From NCBI RefSeq assembly GCF_008254045.1, contig NZ_CP042425.1, positions 2,666,001 through 2,730,000 of the forward strand: a stretch of 64,000 bases of DNA. Direction: 5' to 3'. Numbering within the stretch: the stretch's first letter is position 1; each line of letters opens with the position of its first letter. This DNA is from Limnoglobus roseus (lineage in GTDB: Bacteria; Planctomycetota; Planctomycetia; Gemmatales; Gemmataceae). The notes below the pieces were generated by a model that worked only from the letters and a program-made list of their open reading frames with translations, searched no databases and was not told where the DNA came from. This document shows positions 18,802-28,888 of this stretch, one piece after another. Both the position numbers and the translations under genes were made by a program.

Positions 18802-20231
18802 TGGCAACGGTTTCCGCACCGTCCACCGTCGGCGAGCAAGCCGAGCCGGAGTTCTTCACCGACGATGAACACCTCATCGGCGGGAAGCAGAACCTCGTCA
18901 CCATCGGCGAGAAGATCGGCAACGTCTGCCTGGGAGAAGTCCCCATCCCCAAGGGGTGGTGGATCATGTTCCTGAGCGGCTTCACACTCCTGCAAGCCCT
19001 TGTGCTCGGCCTCGCGTGGCTGTTCTACATGGGCGTGGGCGTGTGGGGCATTAACTCCCCGGTTTTCTGGGGCGTGGCCATCGTCAACTTCGTGTGGTGG
19101 ATCGGCATCGGCCACGCCGGGACGCTGATCTCGGCCATTCTGTTGCTCATGCACCAGAAGTGGCGGACCTCGCTCAACCGCTTCGCGGAGTCGATGACGC
19201 TGTTCGCCGTCATGTGCGCCGGCATCTTCCCACTCATTCACATGGGCCGGCCGTGGCTGGCTTACTGGCTGTTCCCGTTCCCGAACAACATGGCCGTGTG
19301 GCCGCAGTTCCGCAGCCCACTGTGCTGGGACGCCTTCGCGGTGAGCACGTACTTCAGCGTGTCGTTGTTGTTCTGGTACATCGGCCTCATCCCCGACTTC
19401 GCCTACCTCCGCGACCACGCCAAGAACAAGATCCAGCAGATGGTCTACGGGATGCTGGCGATGGGCTGGCGGGGTAGCGCGATCCACTGGCGGCGGTACG
19501 AAAAGCTGTACCTGATCCTCGCCGGGATCGGCACGCCGCTGGTCTTCAGCGTGCACACGATCGTGTCGTTCGACTTCGCTGTTTCCATTGTGCCCCTGTG
19601 GCACGCGACGATCTTCCCGCCGTTCTTCGTGGCCGGGGCGATCTTCGCTGGGTTCGCCATGGTCATCTGGCTGGCGGTTCCGATCCGCCACTGGTACGGC
19701 ATGAAGGATCTGATCACGACGACGCACCTCGACGTGTGCGCGAAGATCATGCTCGGCACCGGGTTGATCGTCAGCTACGGCTACTTCAGCGAAGTCTGGA
19801 TGGCCTTCTACGGCCAGAGCGTTTACGAGTGGGACACGACCCTGCAACGGATGTTCGGCCCCTACGGCTGGTCGTACTGGTTGCTGATCCTCACGAACAC
19901 GATCATCCCGCAACTGTGCTGGATGAAGAAGTTCCGCACGAACGAACTTTTGCTCTGTCTCGTGGCCGGGTCGGTTCACATCGGGATGTGGTTCGAGCGG
20001 TACGTCATCATCGTGACGCTGACGCGGGACCACCTGCCGAGCAGCTGGGGCCGGTACGCCCCGACGCTCTGGGACTACGCCGCGATGTTCGGGTCGCTCG
20101 GCTTGTTCCTGACGCTGTTCGCCCTGTTCATGCGGTTCCTGCCGATGCTGTCGATCACGGAAATGCGCGAACTGTTGCCGCGGAGCGCGGGCGGTCGCGA
20201 CGGTCACGCCGTCATGGAGAACGCCAAGTGA
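18801..20231 (+). CDS. actC: Alternative Complex III subunit C, NrfD-like quinol-binding membrane protein
   Basis: The protein has 476 residues and about ten TM helices, from the NrfD/PsrC (polysulfide reductase) family. It begins with a soluble N-terminus, then a family-typical PIPKGWWIMFLSGFTLLQAL segment. WWIGIGHAGTLISAILLL and the HMGRPWLAYWLFPFP stretch fit the quinol-side helices of ActC. It is the main quinol-oxidising subunit, next to the ActB Fe-S clusters. Start overlaps the actB stop by one base and its own stop overlaps the actD start (GTGA), so translation is coupled. Confidence 0.94.
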   Translation: MATVSAPSTVGEQAEPEFFTDDEHLIGGKQNLVTIGEKIGNVCLGEVPIPKGWWIMFLSGFTLLQALVLGLAWLFYMGVGVWGINSPVFWGVAIVNFVWWIGIGHAGTLISAILLLMHQKWRTSLNRFAESMTLFAVMCAGIFPLIHMGRPWLAYWLFPFPNNMAVWPQFRSPLCWDAFAVSTYFSVSLLFWYIGLIPDFAYLRDHAKNKIQQMVYGMLAMGWRGSAIHWRRYEKLYLILAGIGTPLVFSVHTIVSFDFAVSIVPLWHATIFPPFFVAGAIFAGFAMVIWLAVPIRHWYGMKDLITTTHLDVCAKIMLGTGLIVSYGYFSEVWMAFYGQSVYEWDTTLQRMFGPYGWSYWLLILTNTIIPQLCWMKKFRTNELLLCLVAGSVHIGMWFERYVIIVTLTRDHLPSSWGRYAPTLWDYAAMFGSLGLFLTLFALFMRFLPMLSITEMRELLPRSAGGRDGHAVMENAK

Positions 20232-20779
20232 GCGCACCCACGCACACGCCCGAAACCTGGGGCCTGTTGGCCGAGTTCGACACGGCGGACGCGCTCATCG
20301 CGGCAACCCGCCGCGCGCGAGAGGCCGGCTACACCAAGATGGACGGCTACAGCCCGTACCCGATCGGCGAAGTCGCCGACGAACTCGGGTTCCCGCGGTC
20401 GGAAATCGGGGCGATCATGTTCACCGGCGGCCTCGTCGGAGCCACGATGGGCTTCCTGATGCTGACGTGGGTGAGCTGGGTTGAGTACCCGCTCAACATC
20501 GCCGGCAAGCCGTACTTCTCTTGGTCGATGTTCATCCCGATCACGTGGGAACTGCTCGTGCTGACGGCCTCCGTCAGTGGCGTGGTCGGCTTGCTCGCCC
20601 TGTGCGGCCTGCCGATGCCGTACCACCCGCTGTTCAACGTGCCCGGCTTCGCCCGCGCCACGAAGGATGGCTTCTTCCTGGCCATCGAGGCGGAAGACCC
20701 GCGGTTCAGCCCTACGACGACGAAAGACTTCCTGAGCGGCCTGGCCGACGTGAAAAGTGTTGAGGAGGTGCCGGCGTGA
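20228..20779 (+). CDS. actD: Alternative Complex III subunit D (DUF3341)
   Basis: The protein has 183 residues from GTG at 20228, overlapping the actC TGA within GTGA. The N-terminal soluble part (GLLAEFDTADALIAATRRAREAGY, then YSPYPIGEV) is characteristic of DUF3341. Two TM helices follow (about 64-86 and 103-126), and the C-terminus is short and soluble (FFLAIEAEDPRF). ActD has no cofactor and is a structural subunit of ACIII. The start would be doubtful on its own; coupling to actC and conserved N-terminus support it. Confidence 0.92.
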   Translation: MSAPTHTPETWGLLAEFDTADALIAATRRAREAGYTKMDGYSPYPIGEVADELGFPRSEIGAIMFTGGLVGATMGFLMLTWVSWVEYPLNIAGKPYFSWSMFIPITWELLVLTASVSGVVGLLALCGLPMPYHPLFNVPGFARATKDGFFLAIEAEDPRFSPTTTKDFLSGLADVKSVEEVPA

Positions 20780-21591
20780 CGACGCACCGACGATTCCTGG
20801 CTCTCGCCGCCCTGGCGACCGGCCTGACCGGCTGCCAACAGAAAATGGCCGAGCAACCGGCCCCGCGGCCGTACGACGTGGCCTCGCAGGGCGTGTTCGC
20901 CTTCGATCAGTCGGCCCGGCCGTTGCAGCCCGGCACGGTTTTCCGTGGCCAACGCTCGGCAGACGACCCGATGTTGGCGTGGTTAACGCCGCAAGGGAAG
21001 GCTCCGAAGGTCAACCCAGACTGGAAGAAGGCTGTCGACCCGAACGGCGAAGTGGTGCCGACGGCCGGCACGCCGACCGACGTGGGGAACTTCGTCAACG
21101 AGTTCCCGTTCGAGATGACGGAAACCGAACTGAAGCGCGGCCAACAGCGGTTCAACGTCTTCTGTGCCGAGTGCCACGGGGCGGCCGGCAACGGGTGGGG
21201 TAAGATCGTCGAACGCGGCTTCCTTCGCCCGCCGAGCTACCACCAAGACCCGCAAGACAAGGCGTTCGACTGGTCCACGACCGGTCAACCGTCCACAGAA
21301 CTCAAGCAGGGCTTTTCTCGCGGCTTCTTCCGCTACGGCGTGAAGGTACCGCTGGATCAGGTTCCGGTGGGCTACATCTATCAGGTCATCACCTGGGGCT
21401 TCGGCGGGATGCCGGAGCACGCCTCTCAGATTCCGCCGGAAGACCGTTGGCGGATCACGGCGTACATCCGGGCGCTGCAACTGAGCCAGGGCGCGGACGT
21501 GACCACCCTGCCGGTGGACGCGAAGAAACTGTTGGAATCGGGCGGCAAGTCGAAGGCGGAAACGAAGAAGGACGACAAAGGTCATCATTAA
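20776..21591 (+). CDS. actE: Alternative Complex III subunit E, monoheme cytochrome c lipoprotein
   Basis: The protein has 271 residues from GTG at 20776, overlapping actD's stop as GTGA, with GAGGAGG upstream. The N-terminus (RRFLALAALATGLTGCQQ) is a lipoprotein signal with Cys at about 19. One heme c site, CAECHG, lies at about 131-136; the likely Met ligand is in GFGGMPEH. It is periplasmic, membrane-tethered, and passes electrons onward from ActA. The C-terminal ~35 residues are Lys-rich and low in complexity. Confidence 0.92.
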   Translation: MTTHRRFLALAALATGLTGCQQKMAEQPAPRPYDVASQGVFAFDQSARPLQPGTVFRGQRSADDPMLAWLTPQGKAPKVNPDWKKAVDPNGEVVPTAGTPTDVGNFVNEFPFEMTETELKRGQQRFNVFCAECHGAAGNGWGKIVERGFLRPPSYHQDPQDKAFDWSTTGQPSTELKQGFSRGFFRYGVKVPLDQVPVGYIYQVITWGFGGMPEHASQIPPEDRWRITAYIRALQLSQGADVTTLPVDAKKLLESGGKSKAETKKDDKGHH

Positions 21592-21603
21592 TCGAGGCGA
21601 CCC

Positions 21604-22890
21604 GTGACCGAGCACCACCACGACGATTCCCACTACGTCGCCCCGACGATCGAGGCGAACTACGCCCCCCTGCGGCGCGTGGCCTTGCTGTCCGCCGTTG
21701 TGGGCACGGTCGCGTTCCTGGCGCTGGGCATTGCGAACGCCTCAATGAACGCGGCCCACGGCGGCGTGAGGGACCTGTTCCTCACGTACCAGTCGGGCTT
21801 CGTGTTCTGGTCGCTCGTGCCGATCGGTGCGATGACGCTCATGCTCATCGGCTACCTTTGTAGCACGAGCTGGGCGCTCGTCTTCCGCCGCGTGTTCCAG
21901 GCCGCGATGCGGACGTGGCCGTTGATGTTCGTGCTGTTCCTGCCGGTCGCGGCCAGTGCCTTGTTCATGGGGCACGATTCGTCGTTCTGGTGGGCGGTGC
22001 CTGCGGGTGAGTTCGCCCGGGACCACGCCAACGGCGACCCCGTCGTGACGCACGAAGTCGCCCACCGTCAGGGCTTGTACCTCAACGGGCTATTCTTCCT
22101 GCTGCGGGCGGTCATCATCTTCGGCGTGTTCGGCTTGCTCATGCGGGCGATGCTCAAGTGGGCCCCGGCGGCCGAAGACGAGGGCAACGCGGCGAACAAG
22201 AGCAAGCTCAAGGGCCTCGGCGGTCCGGGCGTTCTCGTGTGGGCCTTGCTGTTCACCGTGGCCATGACCGACTGGGTCATGTCGGTCGAGCCGGCGTGGT
22301 CGTCGAGCATGTTCCCGGTCGTCGCGGCGATGGACTGCTTCCTCGTGACGATGGCGTTCTCGGCCCTGGTCTTTTACAGCCTCGTCGGCGAGAACCAGAC
22401 GGCGCTCACCATCGTGAAGGACAAGTTCCGGATCGACATCGGCAGCCTCATGTACGCCTTCACGATGATCTGGGCGTACGCCTCGTTCGGCCAGTACATG
22501 CTGATCTGGGCTGGGAACATCCCGGAAGAAATCGGCTACTACCGCAAGCGGCTCAACGGCGGCTGGGAGTTCGTCGCCTACGCCCTGATGGCGATCCACT
22601 GGCTGTTGCCGTTCGTGATCTTCCTGTTCCGCGAAGTGAAGACGAACCCGAAGTCGATGAAGGCGATGTCCATCATGTTGCTGGCGATTTGTGCCACGGA
22701 CGTGATCTGGTGGATCGTGCCGTGCGTCCCGCACGCTGAAGACACGCAGTTCTTCCACCTGCTGATGGCGATTGCCGCAATCGCGATGGTCGGCGGCATC
22801 TGGGGCCTGGCGTTCCTGGGCCAACTCCGCAAGGCGAACCTGCTGCCGAAGAAGGACACGGCCTTCCTCGCGAACTGGGGACACCACTAA
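21604..22890 (+). CDS. actF: Alternative Complex III subunit F, membrane subunit
   Basis: The protein has 428 residues from GTG at 21604. About ten TM helices are arranged as in ActF, a diverged NrfD-like protein related to ActC. Family-like segments include SVEPAWSSSMFPVV, FGQYMLIWAGNIPEEIGYY and NGGWEFVAYALMAIHWLLPF. ActF contributes to the membrane core and probably a proton path; it does not carry heme. It completes the core subunit set ActA-F in canonical order. Confidence 0.93.
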   Translation: MTEHHHDDSHYVAPTIEANYAPLRRVALLSAVVGTVAFLALGIANASMNAAHGGVRDLFLTYQSGFVFWSLVPIGAMTLMLIGYLCSTSWALVFRRVFQAAMRTWPLMFVLFLPVAASALFMGHDSSFWWAVPAGEFARDHANGDPVVTHEVAHRQGLYLNGLFFLLRAVIIFGVFGLLMRAMLKWAPAAEDEGNAANKSKLKGLGGPGVLVWALLFTVAMTDWVMSVEPAWSSSMFPVVAAMDCFLVTMAFSALVFYSLVGENQTALTIVKDKFRIDIGSLMYAFTMIWAYASFGQYMLIWAGNIPEEIGYYRKRLNGGWEFVAYALMAIHWLLPFVIFLFREVKTNPKSMKAMSIMLLAICATDVIWWIVPCVPHAEDTQFFHLLMAIAAIAMVGGIWGLAFLGQLRKANLLPKKDTAFLANWGHH

Positions 22891-22952
22891 GAAGTGCGGC
22901 GTGCGGAACGGCGGAGTAAAAGACAAGACGCGGCGGAGCGCGGGAGGGTGTG

Positions 22953-23708
22953 ATGAGCGATCAACCGACGAGCGGGGGCCGGTGGGCCCGGATTTACGAA
23001 GCGATGACCGGCGCGTCCGCACCGCCGAGTTCCCACGACCATGACGTTGACACGCCCGGCGCGAAGCCGGAGAGCGTGACGGCTGGCCACGAACCGGATC
23101 GCTTCGACGCGAAGGGCATCATCTTCGTGCCGATTCTGGTCATCATCACGGCGGGCATTGCCTACGTCATCGTGACGACGCTGTTCAGCCAGTTCGAGTT
23201 CGGCAAACTCGACACGAGCAAGGGCGTGGTTCAGAACCAACAGGCCGCGGACGAGGCGGCGAAGTTCTACAACGACCGCATCGCGACGATTAGTTCGACC
23301 AACCCGGGGGCCGAGTTCAAGGAACCCCGCCTGGAGTGGCTGCGAAACATCGACGCCTCGCGGAACGGCAAGACCCCGGACCCGGCCTACGTGCGGTCGT
23401 TCCAGCCCGGCGACAAGGACCGCACGCCGATCATGTCGCCGCAAGACCTGCACCCGGACCGCTACACCGACCCGCTCAGCGGGAAGAAGCTGTTAGCCGA
23501 CTACGAGTACGTCAACGACAAGAAGAGCGTGGCCCGCATTCCGATTGCTGACGCGATGAAGATGGTCCACCTGGCGTCGAAGAAGGTGACACCGAACACC
23601 AGCTACGGCACCGCCCCGAAGATGTCCAACGGCGGTCAGGCCGTCGACGCCGCGGCGAAAGAACCGGCCCCGAAGCCGGCCGAGAAGAAGGAAGAAGGCA
23701 AGCACTAA
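22953..23708 (+). CDS. Unknown one-TM protein of the respiratory operon
   Basis: The protein has 251 residues from ATG 22953, with GGGAGG 5 bp upstream; GTG at 22950 would be too close to the site. A cytoplasmic N-terminus with His/Asp (SSHDHD) is followed by one TM helix (about 54-76) and an extracytoplasmic domain with LEWLRNIDAS and VARIPIADAMKMV, then a Pro/Lys tail. The IPIADAMKMV phrase recalls proteins encoded in other ACIII/oxidase operons, but I cannot name a family. Its stop overlaps the sco start as TAATG, so it is co-translated with an oxidase assembly factor; an accessory or assembly role is inferred. Confidence 0.7.
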   Translation: MSDQPTSGGRWARIYEAMTGASAPPSSHDHDVDTPGAKPESVTAGHEPDRFDAKGIIFVPILVIITAGIAYVIVTTLFSQFEFGKLDTSKGVVQNQQAADEAAKFYNDRIATISSTNPGAEFKEPRLEWLRNIDASRNGKTPDPAYVRSFQPGDKDRTPIMSPQDLHPDRYTDPLSGKKLLADYEYVNDKKSVARIPIADAMKMVHLASKKVTPNTSYGTAPKMSNGGQAVDAAAKEPAPKPAEKKEEGKH

Positions 23709-24730
23709 TGCGGTTCGCGCTGCTACTCCTGTTCGGATTCGCGAGTGCCGCCCTCGTGGCGGCGCCGGCGAACGCGCAGATGAGTTACGGCAAGGCCCCG
23801 ATGGTCATTCGCGACCCGGAGTTGCCGGGGCAAGCGAAGATCGAGCCGAAACTCGGGGCACACCTGCCGCTCGACGAGATATTCTACGACCACGACGGAA
23901 AGGCGATCACGCTGAAGGATGCGATGGGCGGTAAGCCCACGCTCTTGATCCTGGCCTACTCGTCCTGCCCGAAGTTGTGCAACGAACTGCTGAACGACAC
24001 GGTGTCCGCCCTCCGGTCCCTCGCCCGCCTCGGGTTGGTCGCCGGCAAAGACTATCAGGTGGTGCGAGTTAGCATCGACCCGAAGGAAGCTCCGACGTTC
24101 TCTCGGAAGATGCGGGAGTCGTACTTGGGCGAACTCGACAAGCGGTCGCCGGACGAACCGGGCTTCTGGTTCCTGACGGCGAATCACGGGCAGGGCACGG
24201 ACGTGATCGAAGCCCGCGAGAAGATTCAACGTGTCGCTGACGCCGTCGGCTTCCGCTACGCGGCGGACAATCAGGCGGCCCTCGACGAAGCGGCCGCGGA
24301 CCGGATGCGGCTCGAAAAGGTCGTGCGGAAGACGCGAGAGTTCGTCCACGCGAGTGCGCTGTTCATCGTCTCGCCGGACGGCACGCTCAGCACCGTGCTG
24401 CAAGGGCTGAAGCGTTCGCCAGAACTGCCGGCCGAGAACGGTTGGACGGCGGAAGACATCCGCCAAGCACTGTTGACGGCGGCCGACGGTAAACTCGGCA
24501 CCGCCGTGCAACGACTGGCGATGCTCTGCTTCGCCTACGACAGCACGAGTGGCCACTACCGGCCGACGATGCGGGCGATGGGTTTATTCGCCCTGCCGTT
24601 CCCGTTCATCATCGGCCTGATCGCCTACAGTGCGTGGCGGCGGTCGCGGACGGAAAAGAAACTCACCCCGGCGGACGTGGTCCCGAAACCGGGCGAACCC
24701 GGCGTGTACCCGGCGCCGAGCCTGAACTGA
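23708..24730 (+). CDS. SCO1/SenC-family copper chaperone for cytochrome oxidase
   Basis: The protein has 340 residues with a signal peptide (ending APANAQ). The thioredoxin-like SCO domain has CPKLC (CxxxC copper site, about 88-92) and the conserved His in REFVHASALFIV (about 217). SCO proteins deliver copper to the CuA site of subunit II, which is encoded next. An unusual feature is a C-terminal TM helix (ALPFPFIIGLIAYSAW) after a ~40-residue linker; typical SCO proteins are N-terminally anchored. Confidence 0.9.
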   Translation: MRFALLLLFGFASAALVAAPANAQMSYGKAPMVIRDPELPGQAKIEPKLGAHLPLDEIFYDHDGKAITLKDAMGGKPTLLILAYSSCPKLCNELLNDTVSALRSLARLGLVAGKDYQVVRVSIDPKEAPTFSRKMRESYLGELDKRSPDEPGFWFLTANHGQGTDVIEAREKIQRVADAVGFRYAADNQAALDEAAADRMRLEKVVRKTREFVHASALFIVSPDGTLSTVLQGLKRSPELPAENGWTAEDIRQALLTAADGKLGTAVQRLAMLCFAYDSTSGHYRPTMRAMGLFALPFPFIIGLIAYSAWRRSRTEKKLTPADVVPKPGEPGVYPAPSLN

Positions 24731-24752
24731 TTCACCGACGAGGACTTTCCCG

Positions 24753-25916
24753 ATGCTTCTGGCAGAAGGACTCGGACTACCGCTGTGGCCCGAACGCGGA
24801 ACCCAGTTCGCCATCGATTACGACTGGCTGTTTATCTACATCCTCGTCGTCACCACGGCGGCCGGGTTGTTGGTCTACGCCGGCCTCACGTTCTTGTGCT
24901 TCAAGTACGCCAAGAAGCCCGGTGGCAAGTCGGCCCGCATCCTCGGGTCGCACAAACTCGAACTGCTCTGGACGATCATCCCGACGGCGTTCTTCCTGTC
25001 GTTCTTCGTCTTCGGTCTGCCGATTTTCGACGCCGCCACACACCCGCCGGCCGATGCTCCGGAAATCTTCGTCGTCGGCAAGCAGTGGATGTGGAAGATC
25101 CAGCACCCGAACGGCGTCCGCGAGATCAACGAGTTGCACCTGCAACAAGATGTGGCCGTGAAGGTGACGGGCACCAGCGAAGACGTGATCCACGACTTCG
25201 GCATCCCGGCCTTCCGCAACAAGATCGACGTGGTGCCGGGCCGCTACGTGACGACGTGGTACAAGCCGACCAAGGTGACGAAGGCCGGCGAACCGTACCA
25301 CATTTTCTGCGACCAGTACTGCGGCCAGGGCCACTCGCAGATGGTCGGCAAGGTTCACGTCCTGTCCCGCGAGGACTATCAAGACTGGCTCGCGGGTCAC
25401 AAGACCGACAACGCCGGGGCACCGGGCGACCGCCCGACCGACGGCACCGCGGCCTGGCACGGGCAGCAGTTGTTCTTCAAGATGCAGTGCATCAATTGCC
25501 ATAACAACGTCTACGACGCCGACAGCGTGAACTCGTCGAACCGTGCCCCGAACCTCGAAGGGCTGTTCGGCTCGCAGGTGCCGGTCGAAGGGGGCAAGAC
25601 GGTCCCCGCCGACGGCTCGTACATCCGCGAGTCGATCCGCAACCCGATGGCGAAGGTCCACGTCGGCTGGAAACCGATCATGCCGGCCTTCCCGCGGGCG
25701 CAGTTGAGCGAGGAAGAACTCGGCCAACTGGTCGCGTACATCCAGTACCTGAAGAAGGGCAAACTGCCGAAGCGAACGTCGCAAGACGCCGCCCCGGTCG
25801 GCGCGCCGACACAAGGGCCGTCGCTGGGCGAAGGCAGCCCGGCCGTGCCACCGCCGCCCGCCCCGAAGAACCCGAACCCGCCCGCCCCCGCCCCGACACC
25901 GAAGGGAGCGAACTAA
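24753..25916 (+). CDS. coxB: Cytochrome c oxidase subunit II with fused cytochrome c domain (caa3 type)
   Basis: The protein has 387 residues. Two N-terminal TM helices precede the cupredoxin domain. The CuA site reads C186-DQY-C190-GQG-H194-SQ-M197, with the additional His at HDFGIPAF (about 151). A cytochrome c domain follows with CINCH (about 248-252) and the axial Met in KPIMPAF. The C-terminus is a Pro/Ala linker. Fusion of subunit II with cytochrome c defines caa3 oxidases, which receive electrons from ACIII or a small cytochrome c. coxA starts one base after its stop. Confidence 0.96.
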   Translation: MLLAEGLGLPLWPERGTQFAIDYDWLFIYILVVTTAAGLLVYAGLTFLCFKYAKKPGGKSARILGSHKLELLWTIIPTAFFLSFFVFGLPIFDAATHPPADAPEIFVVGKQWMWKIQHPNGVREINELHLQQDVAVKVTGTSEDVIHDFGIPAFRNKIDVVPGRYVTTWYKPTKVTKAGEPYHIFCDQYCGQGHSQMVGKVHVLSREDYQDWLAGHKTDNAGAPGDRPTDGTAAWHGQQLFFKMQCINCHNNVYDADSVNSSNRAPNLEGLFGSQVPVEGGKTVPADGSYIRESIRNPMAKVHVGWKPIMPAFPRAQLSEEELGQLVAYIQYLKKGKLPKRTSQDAAPVGAPTQGPSLGEGSPAVPPPPAPKNPNPPAPAPTPKGAN

Positions 25917-25917
25917 T

Positions 25918-27693
25918 ATGACACCCGCCACGCACGCACCGGCGATTACGCCATCGACCCAGGTTCTGGAACTCGACTACACGCCGCAGACGGCCCCGCC
26001 GGTCACGGACCTCGACGGCCCGCCAGCGGTGAACTACCTCAATCACGCCCACGGCTGGCTGTCGTGGCTGTTGACGGTCGACCACAAGCGGATCGGCATT
26101 CTGTACCTGATCCCGCTGACGGTGTTCTTCCTCTGCGGCGGCATCGCGGCCGGCCTCGTGCGGCTGAACCTGCTGACCCCAACCGGGGCGATCCTCGAAC
26201 TCGACCAGTACAACAAGGCGTTCACCGCCCACGGCACGATCATGCTGTTCCTGTTCCTCATCCCGGTGATCCCGGGCATCCTGGGGAACTTCTTCGTGCC
26301 GATCATGGTCGGTGCGAAGGACATGGCCTTCCCGAAACTGAACCTCCTGTCTTGGTACGTCTGGTTCGGCGGGGCGATGTTCTTCATCGCGGCCCTTCTC
26401 ATCGGCGGCCTCGACACGGGGTGGACGTTCTACCCGCCGTACAGCAGCAAGTATTCGCACACCAACGTGCTGTTCGCCGGGCTGGGCGTGTTCATCACCG
26501 GGTTCTCGTCGATCCTGACCGGGTTGAACATCATCGCCACCGTCCACAAGATGCGGGCGCCGGGCATGACGTGGGGACGCCTGCCGCTGTTCGTGTGGGC
26601 CATGTACGCCACGAGCGTCATCCAGATTCTCGCCACGCCGGTCCTCGCGATGGCCGTGAGTCTGCTCGCCACCGAGCGCATCTTCGGCATCGGTATCTTC
26701 GACCCGACGATCGGCGGCGACCCACTGTTGTTCCAGCACTTGTTCTGGTACTACAGCCACCCGGCTGTGTACATCATGATCCTGCCCGGGATGGGTGTGA
26801 TCAACGAAGTCATCACCTGCTTCAGCCGTAAGAACATTTTCGGCTACAAGGCCGTCGCCTGGAGTAGCGTGGGCATTGCGGTGGTCGGCTTCCTGGTGTG
26901 GGGCCACCACATGTTCCTCTCCGGCCAAGGCATCTACCTCGGCATGGTCTTCTCCGTGCTGACGATGCTCGTGGCCGTGCCGAGCGCCGTGAAGGTGTTC
27001 AACTGGGTGGCGACGCTCTACAAGGGGCAGATCACCTACGAAGCCCCGATGCTGTTCGTGATCGGCTTCATCGTGCTGTTCACCATCGGCGGGCTGACCG
27101 GGCTGTTCCTCGGGATTCTCGGCAGCGACATCCACCTGCACGACACGTACTTCGTCATCGCCCACTTCCACTTCACGATGGTCGGCGGGATGATGTTCGC
27201 GTGGCAGGCGGGGCTGCACTTCTACTGGCCGAAGATGACCGGCAAGATGTACTCCGACTTCTGGAGCCGCCTCGCCGCCGTCGTGATGCTGGTCGGGTTC
27301 AGCCTAACGTTCCTGCCGCAGTTCGTGTCCGGCTACCACGGGTTGCCGCGGCGGTACCCGTACTACCCGGCCGAATTCCAACTGTGGCAGATCCTCAGCA
27401 CGGCTGGAGCGACGATCCAGGGCATCGGGTACGTGATGCCGGTCTTCTACCTGACGGCCTCGCTGTTCTTCGGCCGCGACGCCGGGGCGAACCCGTGGCG
27501 GGCGACCGGCCTCGAATGGCAGATCGGCAGCCCGCCGACGCCGCACAACTTCGACGAACTGCCGATCGTCACGCACGGCCCATACGAATACGCGCTGCCG
27601 AGCCGGTACGCACTGGAAACCGAGCCGCACCACACGACGAACGGGACGAACGGCCACGCGGTGGCTGGAAATGGGGTGACGAGTGGCCACTGA
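25918..27693 (+). CDS. coxA: Cytochrome c oxidase subunit I (heme-copper oxidase, A2-type)
   Basis: The protein has 591 residues with 12 core TM helices. It binds low-spin heme a, heme a3 and CuB. The CuB/cross-link region reads YSHPAVY (279-285): His281 is a CuB ligand and Tyr285 the cross-linked Tyr. The helix VI Glu of A1 oxidases is replaced by the Tyr-Ser pair, the hallmark of A2-type enzymes. WGHHMF supplies the two other CuB His, and [12 protein letters not shown] the heme ligands. The C-terminal tail is soluble and Thr/Asn rich. Its last 11 bases overlap the coxC start. Confidence 0.97.
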   Translation: MTPATHAPAITPSTQVLELDYTPQTAPPVTDLDGPPAVNYLNHAHGWLSWLLTVDHKRIGILYLIPLTVFFLCGGIAAGLVRLNLLTPTGAILELDQYNKAFTAHGTIMLFLFLIPVIPGILGNFFVPIMVGAKDMAFPKLNLLSWYVWFGGAMFFIAALLIGGLDTGWTFYPPYSSKYSHTNVLFAGLGVFITGFSSILTGLNIIATVHKMRAPGMTWGRLPLFVWAMYATSVIQILATPVLAMAVSLLATERIFGIGIFDPTIGGDPLLFQHLFWYYSHPAVYIMILPGMGVINEVITCFSRKNIFGYKAVAWSSVGIAVVGFLVWGHHMFLSGQGIYLGMVFSVLTMLVAVPSAVKVFNWVATLYKGQITYEAPMLFVIGFIVLFTIGGLTGLFLGILGSDIHLHDTYFVIAHFHFTMVGGMMFAWQAGLHFYWPKMTGKMYSDFWSRLAAVVMLVGFSLTFLPQFVSGYHGLPRRYPYYPAEFQLWQILSTAGATIQGIGYVMPVFYLTASLFFGRDAGANPWRATGLEWQIGSPPTPHNFDELPIVTHGPYEYALPSRYALETEPHHTTNGTNGHAVAGNGVTSGH

Positions 27694-28489
27694 TCTTGCG
27701 AGTCCGGGGCGGCAGCCGATTGTCGCCCACCACTTCAACAACATCCGCCAGCAACACGCCTCCGTCCGGTTCGGGATGTGGCTGTTCCTGGTGACGGAAG
27801 TGTTGTTCTTCGGCGGCGTGTTGTGCGCTTACACCGCGTACCGCATCTGGTACCCGAAGGAGTTCGAGGCCGGTAGCACGGCGCTCAACCCGTTGATCGC
27901 CACGATCAACACGTTTCTACTGCTGAGCAGCAGCTTCACGATCACGCTCGCCATCCGCTCCGCCTACAAGGGTGAGCATGCGGGCCTGAGACTGTGGTTG
28001 GTCGCGACGATCGTCTTGGGCACGGTGTTTCTCTGCTTCAAGGCCCGCGAGTACTACGGCGACTACGAGGAAGGCCTCGTGCCGAGCCAGCAAAAGACGC
28101 TGGTGGACACGGTGGACGAGTCGGGCAAGCCCATCCTGAAGGAAGTCAGCGTCTTCGCCGTGAACCTGAAGCACGTCCTCGAAGAGAAAGAGGGCAAGGC
28201 GAAGGCGATCAGCGACAAGATGACCTGGAACGAACGGGAGCGGGTGCAGATCTTCTTCATGTTCTACTACAGCATGACCGGCCTGCACGTCCTCCACATG
28301 ATCGTCGGCCTGGGCCTGTTGGTGTGGCAGTTGATCCTCGCTCAAATGGGGTTCTTCCGGCCGACGGAACGGTACATCTACATCGAGGTCATGAGCCTGT
28401 ACTGGCACTTCGTGGACCTCGTGTGGATCTTCCTGTTCCCACTGCTGTACATGGCGGGCATTCACTCGGTGGAGCACCTGCACTTTTAA
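27683..28489 (+). CDS. coxC: Cytochrome c oxidase subunit III
   Basis: The protein has 268 residues from GTG at 27683, overlapping cox[31 protein letters not shown] is the subunit III start with the first helix and its conserved Glu; ([19 protein letters not shown]) and [17 protein letters not shown] are family landmarks. An insert of about 60 charged residues (from [10 protein letters not shown] to MTWNERE) lies between helices and is longer than usual. Subunit III stabilises subunit I and proton uptake. Confidence 0.95.
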   Translation: MATDLASPGRQPIVAHHFNNIRQQHASVRFGMWLFLVTEVLFFGGVLCAYTAYRIWYPKEFEAGSTALNPLIATINTFLLLSSSFTITLAIRSAYKGEHAGLRLWLVATIVLGTVFLCFKAREYYGDYEEGLVPSQQKTLVDTVDESGKPILKEVSVFAVNLKHVLEEKEGKAKAISDKMTWNERERVQIFFMFYYSMTGLHVLHMIVGLGLLVWQLILAQMGFFRPTERYIYIEVMSLYWHFVDLVWIFLFPLLYMAGIHSVEHLHF

Positions 28490-28534
28490 GGCACTCACCC
28501 GCCGGTCCGCCGGCGGCATAACGGGATACCTGCG

Positions 28535-28864
28535 ATGTCCGACCACGTTCAAAAGCCGATTATTTTCGAGGAAGATCACCTGCCGCCCGCCACCATTGGC
28601 GGGAGCACGCTGACCTTCCTCATCCTCGCCGGCCTGGCGTGCATGGCGACGCTCATCGGCTTCACCGACCTCGGCCCGGCGAAGGTCTGGGTCAGCCTCG
28701 CGGTCGCCTGCGTTCAGGGCATCGTGCTAACGGTGTTCTTCATGGACCTCCGCCACGGCGACAAGCTGACGTGGCTGACGGCCGTCGCGGCGTTGTTCTG
28801 GACGTTCTTGCTGTTCCTGTTCACGATCACCGACTACCTGACCCGCCAGTTTTTCGCGTTCTAA
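28535..28864 (+). CDS. Cytochrome c oxidase small subunit IV (CtaF/CyoD family)
   Basis: The protein has 109 residues with three TM helices (about 26-45, 50-72, 80-102) and a conserved VFFMDLRHGDKLTW link between the second and third, as in prokaryotic COX4/CtaF proteins. It has no cofactor and assists assembly of subunits I-III. It lies 45 bp after coxC, in operon order typical of caa3 clusters. Confidence 0.88.
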   Translation: MSDHVQKPIIFEEDHLPPATIGGSTLTFLILAGLACMATLIGFTDLGPAKVWVSLAVACVQGIVLTVFFMDLRHGDKLTWLTAVAALFWTFLLFLFTITDYLTRQFFAF

Positions 28865-28888
28865 CGCCGAGGCGGTCGGACCCCGGCC

